Source: Occallatibacter savannae
Lineage (GTDB): Bacteria; Acidobacteriota; Terriglobia; Terriglobales; Acidobacteriaceae
Assembly (NCBI RefSeq): GCF_003131205.1
Contig: NZ_QFFY01000001.1
Location: forward strand, 1,550,001-1,614,000
DNA length: 64,000 nt
Direction: 5' to 3'
A program made the position numbers and the translations under genes. The notes below the pieces were generated by a model that did no database searches, had not been told where the DNA came from, and saw only the letters and a list, made by a program, of their open reading frames with translations. Position 1 is the stretch's first letter; the number at the start of each line of letters is the position of its first letter. This document shows positions 50,611 through 60,191 of the stretch, one piece after another.

Positions 50611-51144
50611 CTACTCGGTCTCAGCTGCAAGCCCAGGCCGACGGCGCGCCACCACGATCTTGAGCAGGTAAACAAAGATCACCGAGTTCACGATCAGCAG
50701 GGCCAGCCGTACGGAAGTAGCCCGGTGCAGAACCTCGAAGATCTCCCAGGGCAGAAAAGACGCGGTGATTCCCAGGGTCAGGTATTCGGCCCAGGCCTTT
50801 TCGAGATATAGGCCGATGCCCTCGGCCAGGCTGACCGCAGCGTAGACAAAGGCCAGCAGTCCGATCCGCTTGAGGAGCGGCTCGCTCATCATCGACGAGT
50901 GGTCGTACAGAAAATTAACAAATTTCGACTCAGGATTGAGGCGAAGGAAGTCGCCCAGTTGGCTGATGACGTCGTCAATGTCTTTATTGAGCAGATGCAA
51001 GGCCGCGACGCCGAGCGCTACAAAGAAGAGTGCAAGCAGCACCTTGTAGACGGCGATCACCAGCAATCCGCGCGTGTGCCGAGCCCGTTCCACCGTTCTT
51101 TCGGAAACCGTAGTGATGGAGTCCCCTATAAGCGCCTGCTGCAC
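50611..51144 (-). CDS. DUF2127 domain-containing membrane protein
   Basis: A 177-residue protein with about four membrane helices. TRGLLVIAVYKVLLALFFVALGVAALHLL, AFVYAAVSLAEGIGLYLEKAWAEYLTLGITASFLPWEIFEVLHR and LLIVNSVIFVYLLKIV match DUF2127. Function unknown. The 398-nt region between it and mraZ holds the dcw promoter and no other gene. Confidence 0.85.
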   Translation of the reverse strand: MQQALIGDSITTVSERTVERARHTRGLLVIAVYKVLLALFFVALGVAALHLLNKDIDDVISQLGDFLRLNPESKFVNFLYDHSSMMSEPLLKRIGLLAFVYAAVSLAEGIGLYLEKAWAEYLTLGITASFLPWEIFEVLHRATSVRLALLIVNSVIFVYLLKIVVARRRPGLAAETE

Positions 51145-51345
51145 GCCGACACCGCCTGTCTAGGTTAACTGATCGCTTTGCCGGTTCCCAACCGCACGGG
51201 GAGGCAAACACAAGCCGCGTCAGCCAAATCGTATCGACAAGCCTACCGTGAAGTTTCGATGCCATTGAAGTGGAGAGTGTACGCCCGGTAATCCAAAGTT
51301 TGATCGCGCTCTTATTCTCAAGAAGAGCAACGGTTTGGCCGTTCC

Positions 51346-51915
51346 ATGAGTTCCTACCTATCGAAGGGGAGAATGCGGCAACGATTTGTCACATCGCAAT
51401 GGGTTCCCTACCCGCTTGAGGTCGTCTTCGGGTTCTTCGCCAACCCGAACAACCTGCCGCTTCTCACGCCCGAACCGCTGAAGATGCGCATCGATGACAT
51501 GAAGCTGGTGCAGGCTCCCGCGCCTGCTGGAACGGCCGCCTCCCTGCTTCCCGCGCCTGCGATCGCAGCGGGCGTGGGGACCGAAATGAAGCTCAGCTTC
51601 CAGCCTGCCCCTTTCGTCCCGCTGCGCGTGAGCTGGGTGGCCCGCATCACCGAGTTTGCCTGGTTCGACCACTTCTGCGACGAGCAGGTCAGCGGACCGT
51701 TCGCTTTCTTCCGGCATACGCACGGTGTCCAGACGAAAACGCAGCAGGGCCGCGCCGGAACTGAGGTCACCGATGAAGTGGAATTTGAAGTGCCGCTCGG
51801 GCCCATCGGCGCGCTCGGCGGTGGCGTCGTCCGCCGGCAGATGGAGCAGATGTTCCGGACAAGGCAGGAGCGGCTGCCGCAGATTCTCGCAGCGCAAGCG
51901 AGAAAGCCGTCTTGA
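51346..51915 (+). CDS. SRPBCC family protein (CDP-paratose 2-epimerase-like)
   Basis: A 189-residue protein. QWVPYPLEVVFGFFANPNNLPLLTPEPLKMRI is the typical SRPBCC start; ITEFAWFDHFCDEQVSGPFAFFRHTH and GTEVTDEVEFEVPLGPIGALGGGVVRRQMEQMF fit the ligand-binding helix-grip fold. A Pro/Ala loop (about 60-80) is unusual. An ATG at 51373 with AGGGGAG is an alternative start. Convergent with the amidohydrolase. Ligand unknown. Confidence 0.85.
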   Translation: MSSYLSKGRMRQRFVTSQWVPYPLEVVFGFFANPNNLPLLTPEPLKMRIDDMKLVQAPAPAGTAASLLPAPAIAAGVGTEMKLSFQPAPFVPLRVSWVARITEFAWFDHFCDEQVSGPFAFFRHTHGVQTKTQQGRAGTEVTDEVEFEVPLGPIGALGGGVVRRQMEQMFRTRQERLPQILAAQARKPS

Positions 51916-51927
51916 GCGCCGCCTGCG

Positions 51928-53391
51928 CTACTTGCGCGGCTTGAGAAGCGCGTCGCGATCGACGACGTTGCCCTCGAGGAGCATGGTAGAGATGCGGCGG
52001 ACGTTCCAGATGTTCGCGGTGGGGTCGGCATCAAGAACGAGGATGTCGGCGCGGCGGCCCGCAGAAATCTGCCCCAGCTCGTTCCAGCCAAATTGAATTG
52101 CGTAGTTGTTCGTCGCGGCTGCAAGAGCTTCACGCGGAGAGAGCCCGATGCGCACCAGCATCTCGAGCTCCGTGTGGAGCGAAATGCCGGGCATCGTTCC
52201 CATGGTGGCCGCGCCGGAGGCAGCCAGGTAATGGGGCGAGGCGCCGGCGATCGTCTGATTGATACGCCACAGACGGAGCGCGGCCTGATCGGCCTTCTTT
52301 CTCTGACCTTCCTGCATGTATCTCGTCGCAATTGCCGGCAGGTGGCGCGTCCAGGGAGCGAGCGGGTAGTTCAGCTCACCGGTCGCCGGATCAGAGGGCA
52401 TGTACATATTGGCCGAGTTCAGGATCGACGCGACCGGCTCCTTCCAGAGATTTCTGTGTCCCGGAAGGCTGAGGTAGTACTGGCTGAAGGTGGGCATCAG
52501 CGCTGCATGGTGCACGGAGATGAAGTGCCCGTAGTTGCGGTAGTGAGGATCGGTGGGCGGAAGATGTTCGGCGTAGTCGTACGCGGTTGACGCGGCTGCC
52601 CCATACGGATCGTTGACCAGAGGACGCTGCAGCTCGTCGGGGATGACGCCGATCTCGTAGCGGCCCATGTGCAGCAGCGCGTCCACTCCCGCGTCGATGC
52701 CGACGGTGTACGGCGTAGAGATGAACTCGCCGTACGTGACCAAGCCCATCTGGTGAGCGCGCGAGATGATCCATTGCGCGTTCGCGGCCGTGATGTCCCA
52801 GCCGAGCCAGAGCACGCGTGTGCCGAGCTTGGCGGTAGCAGCGATCTGCCGCGCCGTGTCGTCGGTGTTCAGTTCGACCGGGCGGGCGCCTTCGCGCAGC
52901 TTCGCCGACCAATCGTCATGGCCGTTGAGCAGGCTCCAGTTGTCGGTGGTGCCGACGGAGTCGAGCAGATAGAGATGAGGCTTGGGATTCGCGGAGAAGT
53001 CAATGCGGCCGCGGTGATTGTCGCTGCTGGCAACAATCGTCGTGATGCCCATGTAGAGATCGGCGCTGGCCTGTGCCTGGCTGTTCATGCCGGTGAAGCC
53101 GTCGACGAGACCGGGGACGAGGAACTTGCCCGTACAGTCGATGATCTGGGCGTCGGGAGGAGTCTCGATCAAAAAGCGCGAACCGGCCTGCGTGATCTTG
53201 CCGTTCTCGATGATCACGATGGAGTTCTGCTGGTCGAGTGCCGAACGGCCCCAGTCGCTGACGTTTACGATGGTGCCGCCGAGAAGGACGAGCGGAGGCT
53301 TTGCCGAAGCTGGAGGCGTCGGGTTCTGCGCCAGTGCCGTGCCGGCGGCGAGCAAGACGATCAGTGCCAGCAGGTTGCGGAATGATTGCAT
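51928..53391 (-). CDS. Exported amidohydrolase family protein lacking the HxH motif
   Basis: A 487-residue exported protein; the start at 53391 gives a signal peptide (cleavage near ALAQ). GGTIVNVSDWGRSALDQQNSIVIIENGKITQAG and GKFLVPGLVDGFTGMNSQAQ match the start of the amidohydrolase barrel, but the family motif PGLIDxHxH reads PGLVDGFTG, so both first metal-binding His are missing. GLSPREALAAATNNYAIQFGWNELGQISAGRRADILVLDADPTANIWN is the normal end. It may bind metal differently or not be catalytic. Confidence 0.85.
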   Translation of the reverse strand: MQSFRNLLALIVLLAAGTALAQNPTPPASAKPPLVLLGGTIVNVSDWGRSALDQQNSIVIIENGKITQAGSRFLIETPPDAQIIDCTGKFLVPGLVDGFTGMNSQAQASADLYMGITTIVASSDNHRGRIDFSANPKPHLYLLDSVGTTDNWSLLNGHDDWSAKLREGARPVELNTDDTARQIAATAKLGTRVLWLGWDITAANAQWIISRAHQMGLVTYGEFISTPYTVGIDAGVDALLHMGRYEIGVIPDELQRPLVNDPYGAAASTAYDYAEHLPPTDPHYRNYGHFISVHHAALMPTFSQYYLSLPGHRNLWKEPVASILNSANMYMPSDPATGELNYPLAPWTRHLPAIATRYMQEGQRKKADQAALRLWRINQTIAGASPHYLAASGAATMGTMPGISLHTELEMLVRIGLSPREALAAATNNYAIQFGWNELGQISAGRRADILVLDADPTANIWNVRRISTMLLEGNVVDRDALLKPRK

Positions 53392-53433
53392 ACGAAAAGC
53401 GCTGTCTTGAGGATTAGACCACATCGCGTCCGA

Positions 53434-55323
53434 TCAGCTTGCGACGAGCGTCGGGCGCTTGCGGGAGCGCAGGAAAGGCTGGAGCTGGTTGTAAGCCTCA
53501 TCGACAGTGAGGCCGTATTTCGCTCGAAGGGACTCGATCTTTCCGTGCTCGATGAAGTGATCGGGCCACCCGATGCGAACTACCGGAACGGAGCAGCCGA
53601 GTTCCTGCAATGCTTCGAGAACGGCGGAACCGAAGCCGCCCATCTTCACATGATCTTCAAAGGTGACGAAGGCGGCGACGCGGCGGGCGTACTGCGCGAT
53701 GAGCTCGCGATCGATGGGCTTCACGAAGCGCGGATTGATGACCGCGGCGGAGAGGCCGTCGCGCTGAAGGCGGTCGGCGAGTTCGCGCGCGTAGGCGGTC
53801 ATGGGCCCGAGGCCGAGGATCGCCACGTCCGATCCGTCTGACAGGACTTCTGCCTTCCCAATCGGAAGCACCTGCGGCTCGGGCTTGCACTGCACGTCGG
53901 CGACTGCGCCGCGCGGATAGCGAATTGCGCTGGGGCCATCGATGGTGAGCGCGGTAGCCATCATGTCTGCTAGTTCGTCTTCGTCCTTCGGCGCCATCAG
54001 AACCATATCTGGGACGCCGCGCAGATAGCTGATGTCGAACAGACCGTGATGCGTTGGGCCGTCGTCCCCGGAGAGACCAGCGCGATCCATGCAGAAGACA
54101 ACCGGCAGCTTCTGCAGCGCCACGTCGTGAACGATGGGATCGAATGCGCGCTGAAGGAACGTGGAGTAGATGGCGCAGTAGGGGCGGAAGCCGCGCGTGG
54201 CCATTCCGGCGGCGAAAATCACCGCGTGCTCCTCGGCGATGCCCACGTCGAAGTAGCGCTTCGGATGATGCGGGCGAAAGAGATCGAGCCCTGTGCCGTT
54301 CGGCATGGCCGCGGTAATCGCAACTACACGCTCGTCCTTGTCGGCGAGTTTGGCCAGCGAAGTGGCGAAGGCTTCGGCGTACGTCGGAACACCTGCGGGC
54401 TTGGTGAGGCCGGTCTCGGGATCGTACGGCCCGAGGCCATGGAATTTCTTCTGGCCGTCCAGCGCAGGCTGGAACCCCCTGCCCTTCTGCGTGAGGACGT
54501 GCAGCAGTACCGGCCGATTCTCCGTCTTGAGAAATTTGAATGTCTCAATCAGCAGCGGCAGGTTGTGGCCATCGATGGGGCCATAGTACGTTAGGCCGAA
54601 CTCTTCGAACATGATTGAGGGCCACAGCATGCTCTTGGCGGCCTCTTCGGCGCGGCGGACAACTTCGACCGCGGTTTTGCCGCCGATCTTTTCAACGATG
54701 CGTTTGGCGGAGTCGTGCAGGCGGTTATACCGTTCATTGGTCACGATGCGCGTGAAGTAGCGCGCGATGGCGCCGACGTTGCGATCGATGGACCACTCAT
54801 TGTCGTTGAGAACGATGATGAGCCGCCGGGTCTGCTCGGCGATGTTGTTCAGCGCCTCGAACGAAATGCCATTGGTGAACGCGGCGTCTCCGGCGACCGC
54901 GATGACGTTCTCTCTGCCTCCGGCAAGGTCGCGTGCCACGGCCATGCCAAGCGCCGCGGAAAGAGCGGTCCCGGCATGCCCTGCCCCGTAGCTGTCGTGC
55001 TCGCTCTCGGTGCGGAGCATGAAGCCGTTGAGTCCGCCAGGCTGGCGGATAGTCTCAAAGCGATCGAGGCGGCCGGTCAGGATCTTGTGGATGTACGCCT
55101 GGTGGCTGACGTCGAAGACGAAGCGATCGGCGGGAGTGTCGAAGACGGTGTGGAGCGCCAGCGTGAGTTCGACTACGCCGAGATTGGGGCCGAGGTGGCC
55201 GCCGGTTTTTGAAAGGGTCTGGATGAGAAAGGCGCGGATCTCGGCCGCAAGGGCCGTCATCTCGTCGGGGTCCAAGCGCTTTAGGTCGGCCGGTGAATGG
55301 ATGGTTTCAAGCAATGAACCCAT
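53434..55323 (-). CDS. dxs: 1-deoxy-D-xylulose-5-phosphate synthase
   Basis: A 629-residue thiamine-diphosphate enzyme for the first MEP-pathway step. GGHLGPNLGVVELTLALHTVFDTPADRFVFDVSHQAYIHKILTGR, GDAAFTNGISFEALNNIAEQTRRLIIVLNDNEWSID (TPP-Mg loop, with GDA instead of the common GDG), YYGPIDGHNLPLLIETF and DRAGLSGDDGPTHHGLFDISYLR and PRGAVADV are visible. The isoprenoid product feeds undecaprenyl phosphate, the lipid carrier for MraY/MurG. Single gene, 42 nt from the amidohydrolase start. Confidence 0.95.
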   Translation of the reverse strand: MGSLLETIHSPADLKRLDPDEMTALAAEIRAFLIQTLSKTGGHLGPNLGVVELTLALHTVFDTPADRFVFDVSHQAYIHKILTGRLDRFETIRQPGGLNGFMLRTESEHDSYGAGHAGTALSAALGMAVARDLAGGRENVIAVAGDAAFTNGISFEALNNIAEQTRRLIIVLNDNEWSIDRNVGAIARYFTRIVTNERYNRLHDSAKRIVEKIGGKTAVEVVRRAEEAAKSMLWPSIMFEEFGLTYYGPIDGHNLPLLIETFKFLKTENRPVLLHVLTQKGRGFQPALDGQKKFHGLGPYDPETGLTKPAGVPTYAEAFATSLAKLADKDERVVAITAAMPNGTGLDLFRPHHPKRYFDVGIAEEHAVIFAAGMATRGFRPYCAIYSTFLQRAFDPIVHDVALQKLPVVFCMDRAGLSGDDGPTHHGLFDISYLRGVPDMVLMAPKDEDELADMMATALTIDGPSAIRYPRGAVADVQCKPEPQVLPIGKAEVLSDGSDVAILGLGPMTAYARELADRLQRDGLSAAVINPRFVKPIDRELIAQYARRVAAFVTFEDHVKMGGFGSAVLEALQELGCSVPVVRIGWPDHFIEHGKIESLRAKYGLTVDEAYNQLQPFLRSRKRPTLVAS

Positions 55324-55544
55324 ATGTTCCTTTCCACCGGAAGAGCCGGGATTTCAAGGGCAACCGGAGCGGGAGAATCTGGTCGAATCTGCACCGGGTT
55401 CGCCAGAGATGAGTATACCAATCAGGCAACTCCGGCGCGCTGTCGTTAGACGCGAAAACGGCGCTAAGGTATTGCTTTGATTAGGGCAAAGTGGTTTGGT
55501 CGCGGCGGCTGGGCCGGGGTGAGTTGTAGCATTCTGAGGAAGAG

Positions 55545-56129
55545 ATGGGGAAGCACATGAACGGATTGAGAATGCAATGGCGGCTTAGGCTGGGTCTGGT
55601 GTTGGCAGGGGCGCTGGCGGTTTGCGGCGCGAGGCAGGGCTGGGGCCAGATTGGACTACCCGGGGGTGGCGTCGAGCAGAGCACGCCCAATCCGCTGATG
55701 GATCCGACGGCCAAGCCCGGCAAGGTGCTGCTCTACGACCTCGAAGCGCGATTCGCCAGGGACACAAAAGAGCGCGGAGGTGCCGGGTTCGCATCCTGGT
55801 TTGCGGAGGACGGCGTGGCGCTTGGCAATGGGCAGCCGCCTGTGATCGGTCGCGTGGCGATCGAAAAGTCGGCGAACTGGGCTCCGCAGGTGTACCAGCT
55901 GACATGGACGCCAACCGACGCGCAGATGGGCCCCTTCGGCGACATGGGCTACACCTGGGGCCACTTCGAGGGCCGCAGCAAAGATGCGAGCGGAAATCCG
56001 GTACTGACGTCCGGGCGTTATATGACGATCTGGCGCAAGCAGCCCGACGGGAGCTGGAAGGTCGTCCTCGACGCAGGTGCCAACGAGCCGGCCGCGGAGG
56101 GAGACTGCTGCAAGCTGCCGAACTCATGA
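55545..56129 (+). CDS. Exported DUF4440/SnoaL-like protein
   Basis: A 194-residue exported protein with a signal peptide (cleavage near GWGQ, residue 35; an ATG at 55557 shortens it). DLEARFARDTKERGGAGFASWFAEDGVALGNGQPPVIGRVAIEK and GRYMTIWRKQPDGSWKVVLDAGAN match the cone-shaped NTF2-like fold of DUF4440 proteins. The end CCKLPNS has two Cys. Followed by a YjbR gene. Ligand or substrate unknown. Confidence 0.8.
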   Translation: MGKHMNGLRMQWRLRLGLVLAGALAVCGARQGWGQIGLPGGGVEQSTPNPLMDPTAKPGKVLLYDLEARFARDTKERGGAGFASWFAEDGVALGNGQPPVIGRVAIEKSANWAPQVYQLTWTPTDAQMGPFGDMGYTWGHFEGRSKDASGNPVLTSGRYMTIWRKQPDGSWKVVLDAGANEPAAEGDCCKLPNS

Positions 56130-56169
56130 GGAACGCTCTACCACGTGTGAGGCTTCCTGGAGGTCGCCG

Positions 56170-56550
56170 ATGATCGACGCAAAACGAAATCGAGAACGGC
56201 TCCAGAAGCTCACGAAGATCTGCCTTGCTCTACCCGGCGCCGCAATGGAGGAGATGCACGGGCATGTGGCGTTCAAGGTGGGTAAGAAAACATTCGCGTA
56301 CTACCTGAACGATCATCATGGCGACGGAATCGTCAGTGTCTGCTGTAAGGTGCTGGCGGCCGACAACAAGCGGCTGATCGAAGCGAATCCGCGCAGGTTC
56401 TATATGCCGGCCTACATCGGCCCGCGCGGATGGGTGGCGCTCCGCCTCGATCGCGCAACCGTCGACTGGAGCGAAGTGCAGGAACTGGTGCGCGGCAGCT
56501 ACGAGCAGATGGCGCCGAAGAAGCTTGTGCAGCAGCTTGGGCGTGATTAG
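56170..56550 (+). CDS. MmcQ/YjbR family protein
   Basis: A 126-residue cytoplasmic protein. ICLALPGAAMEEMHGHVAFKVGKKTFAYYLN and YIGPRGWVALRLDRATVDWSEVQELVRGSYEQMAPKKL are the YjbR hallmarks (a CyaY-like fold, possibly DNA-binding). The start at 56170 has GGAGG upstream. Role not established. Confidence 0.9.
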   Translation: MIDAKRNRERLQKLTKICLALPGAAMEEMHGHVAFKVGKKTFAYYLNDHHGDGIVSVCCKVLAADNKRLIEANPRRFYMPAYIGPRGWVALRLDRATVDWSEVQELVRGSYEQMAPKKLVQQLGRD

Positions 56551-56551
56551 A

Positions 56552-58414
56552 GTGACGCGAAGAACGACGGGTCGAGCAATCCGGTCCGGTGATTCCCTTC
56601 CCCATCGCGAGCCGTCAGAATGGGGAGTGGTGGTTCGCAGACATCTCAACGGCGACAGCGGCGCATGTAGAACTTCGTGCGGGCTCGCACTCACGTTCGC
56701 CGTTGCTTGCTTTCTGCTGCTCGGACTCGCCGCCCCGAGCGCCCGAGCCCAACAAGCCCCTGGGCAGGTTTCCAATCAAACCATCACCGTCCACGGGATC
56801 GTGCGCGTGGGCGCGTCCGGCGATCCGCTGCCGCACGCGCTCGTTCGCATCGGCGGCGACGCTTCGAACGGCGCACTCACGGATGGGGACGGAAGATTTG
56901 AGATCGCCGACATCCCGGCCGGGCCACAGGAGTTCACCATCACCAAACCCGGATATCTGGACGAGGCCGAAGCCGCCGCAGACAGCATCGCGTGGAACGC
57001 GCATGGCTATGGCCACAACGTGATCGTCGCGGCAGAGATGGGTGACGTGGTCTTCACCATGGAACCGGCCAACTCGATACGCGGGCAGATTCAGCTCTCT
57101 ACCGGCGATGTAGCCGAGGGCATCCAGGTAACGCTTCTCCGCCGCACCATCCGCGACGGACGCGCCGTGTGGCAGGAAACCGGAACCGCTCGCACCAACA
57201 GCGAAGGCGCTTACCGGTTCGGCGGTCTGACCGACGGACAGTATGCGGTCTACACCATGCCCGCGATGGAGAGCGACGCGCCTGGCTTTGTGCAGGTGGG
57301 CTCTGCCGCAAGATCGGCGCGTGCCGGATACGCAAGCGTCTTCTATCCGGATGCGCGAGACCTCGGCAGCGCAGCGAAGATCCAGCTGCACGGCGGCGAG
57401 CAGGCCCAGGCCAACATCGCCCTGACCCTCGAGCCGTTTCAGCCGGTCGTGGCCGCGGTGACGATACCCAGAACGGCAGACAACATCTCCGTGCAGGTAC
57501 TGGACGCACAGGGCAACGCGCTTCCCTACAGCGCACAGTACGACGCTTCAACGCACTCAGCGCAGGCCCTGCTGCCGGAGGGTAGTTACTCGCTCAACGC
57601 GTCAATGGCTTCCCGCGTCCTTCACATCGCAGCAACACGCAATGCGAATCGATCTGAATTGACCCCGCTCGGGACGCGCGGTTTTGCGGGCCAGGTGAGC
57701 TTTACCGTTGCCGCGCAACCGGTGACCAGCCTTCATCTTTCCATGGCCGCAGCCGGAAGCAGCCCGATCCAGGTGAGCTTATCGCGCACGCGGACAGCGC
57801 AAGCGCCTTCGAATCCGGCTGCGCGCGATGCGTATAACGATCCCCCGGTCTTCATCACCCTCACGCAGACGGGCGGCTGGCTCTCCGACGGCATGGTCAC
57901 CAGCTACGCCGAAGGCCCAGCCACAGGACCGCTGCAGACGAACGCAGTGCCGGCCGGTTCGTACTGGGCGAGCACAGCCATCGGGCCGCGCACCATGTGC
58001 GAGTCCTCCTTCACCGCGGGCGGAGCAAGCCTGGCACGCGAGCCGCTCGTGCTCGGCGTAACAGGAACTACCGCTCCATTGACACTGAGTTTGCGTGACG
58101 ACTGCGCAAGGCTGACGCTCTCACTGCCGGGCTCACTGGGATACAGCGCCGGCGAGGAACGCGCTTTCACCGTTTACGTCGTTCCCGATTTCGATTCGAC
58201 TCAGGCCGTCGTTCCGCAGACTCTTCGCCTGTCCAGCGGCGGGCGCGTGATGCTGACCGGGCTCACTCCCGGAACCTACCGCGTATACACATTCGACCGG
58301 CCGGTCGCTCTTGAATACCGAAATCCCGAAGTGCTCGCCGCCCTGCCCAGCCAGGCTGTTTCCCTCGAATCCAACGCCGAAGCGGAGCTTGCCGTTGAGG
58401 TGCCGCAAAGATGA
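56552..58414 (+). CDS. Secreted carboxypeptidase-regulatory-like protein 1
   Basis: A 620-residue exported protein. The start is unsettled: GTG at 56552 or GTG at 56627/56630; the signal peptide (CGLALTFAVACFLLLGLAAPSARAQ) lies about 40 residues after the first. ITVHGIVRVGASGDPLPHALVRIGGDASNGALTDGDGRFEIADIPAG is a CarboxypepD-regulatory-like domain, and TNSEGAYRFGGLTDGQYAVYTMP a second one; the rest is beta-rich with SLTPGTYRVYTFDRPV-like repeats near the end. Its stop overlaps the start of a paralogue (ATGA). Probably an adhesion or matrix protein; unproven. Confidence 0.75.
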   Translation: MTRRTTGRAIRSGDSLPHREPSEWGVVVRRHLNGDSGACRTSCGLALTFAVACFLLLGLAAPSARAQQAPGQVSNQTITVHGIVRVGASGDPLPHALVRIGGDASNGALTDGDGRFEIADIPAGPQEFTITKPGYLDEAEAAADSIAWNAHGYGHNVIVAAEMGDVVFTMEPANSIRGQIQLSTGDVAEGIQVTLLRRTIRDGRAVWQETGTARTNSEGAYRFGGLTDGQYAVYTMPAMESDAPGFVQVGSAARSARAGYASVFYPDARDLGSAAKIQLHGGEQAQANIALTLEPFQPVVAAVTIPRTADNISVQVLDAQGNALPYSAQYDASTHSAQALLPEGSYSLNASMASRVLHIAATRNANRSELTPLGTRGFAGQVSFTVAAQPVTSLHLSMAAAGSSPIQVSLSRTRTAQAPSNPAARDAYNDPPVFITLTQTGGWLSDGMVTSYAEGPATGPLQTNAVPAGSYWASTAIGPRTMCESSFTAGGASLAREPLVLGVTGTTAPLTLSLRDDCARLTLSLPGSLGYSAGEERAFTVYVVPDFDSTQAVVPQTLRLSSGGRVMLTGLTPGTYRVYTFDRPVALEYRNPEVLAALPSQAVSLESNAEAELAVEVPQR

Positions 58415-60036
58415 GGCGCCTCGTTGCAAATCTGTGGATACTGGCCTGCGTAGCGGCGGTGCTCATCCCTGCACTCGCAACAGCGCAGGCTCAGCCGCCG
58501 GCGCCAGCGGCAGCAACCGGGCAGTTTCGAATCGCCGGCATCCTTTCGAATGCAGCCACCGGAGAGCCGGTCCGGCGCGCCCTGGTGCAGGCCATGGATG
58601 CGACGGGACACACCGCAGGTACCAGCACCACCGATGCCGACGGGCATTTCCTGCTCCCTCACCTGCCCGCGGCAAAGTATCAGCTCACCGCCTCCAAGCG
58701 TGGATTTCGCACCGCCTCTTACGATGAGCACGATGAATTTGCCACATCCATCGTCACCGGGCCCGATCAGGACACAACGCATCTCGACTACAAGCTGATG
58801 CCTAACGCCGTTCTCCACGGAGTCGTCACCAGCGATGATGGCGAGCCCGTGGCCGGTGCGAGCGTGATGCTGTTCAAGCGTTCGAAGCGCGACGGGCAGA
58901 AGATTGAGCGTGCCGGGGGTGCGCAGACGGACGATACCGGCGAATACGAAATCGGCGACCTCGCCTCCGGTGAGTACATGCTCGCCGTCTCTGCCGAGCC
59001 CTGGTACGCGGTGCACAGCGGTGCGGCCGCCAAAAAGAACAGCGCCCTCGATGTCGTGTACCCGGTCACGTTCTTCGACTCCACCACCGACGAGCGCGCG
59101 GCAACACCCATCGAGCTCGCCGGCGGTATGCGGCAGGAGATCAACATCAGCATGCACGCCGTGCCTTCGCTCCATATCTCCATCCCCGCTCCGGAGCGCG
59201 CCGACGGCAGCGTCGTAGTTCCGCAGTTGCAGCGCATTGCATTTGGAACCGTGATCGACACGCAGAGCTCGGGCGATTTCTTCGGCGGCGCGCAGGGCCG
59301 CACACTCGAGCTCGGCGGAGTCGCTCCCGGCCGCTACGAACTCGCCATGGGCGAGCCGCAGCGTGTCATGGACGTCGACCTGAGCGCGAACCAGCAGATC
59401 GATGCCGATGCCGGAGCCGCGGCCAGCGCCGTCAAAGGAGTGGTACGGATGATTGCCGGCTCCGCGTTGCCCGAAGAGATGACGCTCACGCTCAATCGCC
59501 TCGATGGAGGCGCGGGACAGGCGCAGTTCGCCACAGAAGCGCGCGCAGGGCGATTCACGTTCATGCCCGTCCCGCCCGGCGACTACGAGGTGCTCGCCAC
59601 CGCAGGAGACAAGGCGCTGCCTGTCGTTGCAACTGCCGTCGGACTAAAACAGCAAGCCGGCAACACGCTGACGTTGCGCGAGGGCGGTCCCGCGCTGACC
59701 ATCACCGTGAGCGCCGCCGACACCCGCATCGACGGCTTCGCAAAGAAGGACGGAAAAGGCATCGCCGGCGTCATGATGGTTCTGCTGCCCCGCGATCCGG
59801 CGCAGTGGAAGAGCCTGACCCGCCGCGACCAGTCAGACTCCGACGGAAGCTTTGCCTTCCGCGACGTTGCACCCGGAGCCTACACCGCAGTGGCCATTCA
59901 GGATGGATGGCCGCTCGATTGGGCCAGCTATCCAGTGATGCAGCGCTATCTTCGCGCGGGGACAAACGTCACAGTGTCAGGAAACTCAGGCAAGGTGATC
60001 AAATTGCCCGCGCCTGTCGCGGTCCAGCAGCGGTGA
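58411..60036 (+). CDS. Secreted carboxypeptidase-regulatory-like protein 2
   Basis: A 541-residue exported protein with a signal peptide (cleavage near TAQAQ, residue 27). FRIAGILSNAATGEPVRRALVQAMDATGHTAGTSTTDADGHFLLPHLPAAKYQLTASKRGF and VLHGVVTSDDGEPVAGASVMLFKRSKRDGQK (with TDDTGEYEIGDLASGEYMLAV), plus SDGSFAFRDVAPGAYTAVAI near the end, are three regulatory-like beta-sandwich modules. It is a paralogue of the gene before it and translationally coupled to it. Confidence 0.82.
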   Translation: MRRLVANLWILACVAAVLIPALATAQAQPPAPAAATGQFRIAGILSNAATGEPVRRALVQAMDATGHTAGTSTTDADGHFLLPHLPAAKYQLTASKRGFRTASYDEHDEFATSIVTGPDQDTTHLDYKLMPNAVLHGVVTSDDGEPVAGASVMLFKRSKRDGQKIERAGGAQTDDTGEYEIGDLASGEYMLAVSAEPWYAVHSGAAAKKNSALDVVYPVTFFDSTTDERAATPIELAGGMRQEINISMHAVPSLHISIPAPERADGSVVVPQLQRIAFGTVIDTQSSGDFFGGAQGRTLELGGVAPGRYELAMGEPQRVMDVDLSANQQIDADAGAAASAVKGVVRMIAGSALPEEMTLTLNRLDGGAGQAQFATEARAGRFTFMPVPPGDYEVLATAGDKALPVVATAVGLKQQAGNTLTLREGGPALTITVSAADTRIDGFAKKDGKGIAGVMMVLLPRDPAQWKSLTRRDQSDSDGSFAFRDVAPGAYTAVAIQDGWPLDWASYPVMQRYLRAGTNVTVSGNSGKVIKLPAPVAVQQR

Positions 60037-60150
60037 GCGGGCTTCGTGGAACCGGGGTGGAGCAATTAGTCTAGACAGGTACCGAACTGATTGCGGACCT
60101 CTATGGGCGAGAGCGGCAACCGCTGCTCTGACGGCATCGAGTGTCCCTTA

Positions 60151-60169
60151 CCCTGCGCGATGCGCAGGG
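60151..60169 (+). other. Leader hairpin before the beta-barrel gene
   Basis: CCCTGCGC and GCGCAGGG pair perfectly around GAT, ending 6 nt before the GAAGGAGAT ribosome-binding site (60176-60184). It may stabilise the mRNA 5' end or limit read-through from upstream. Confidence 0.5.
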
Positions 60170-60191
60170 TGGATGTGAAGGAGATTTTGCA

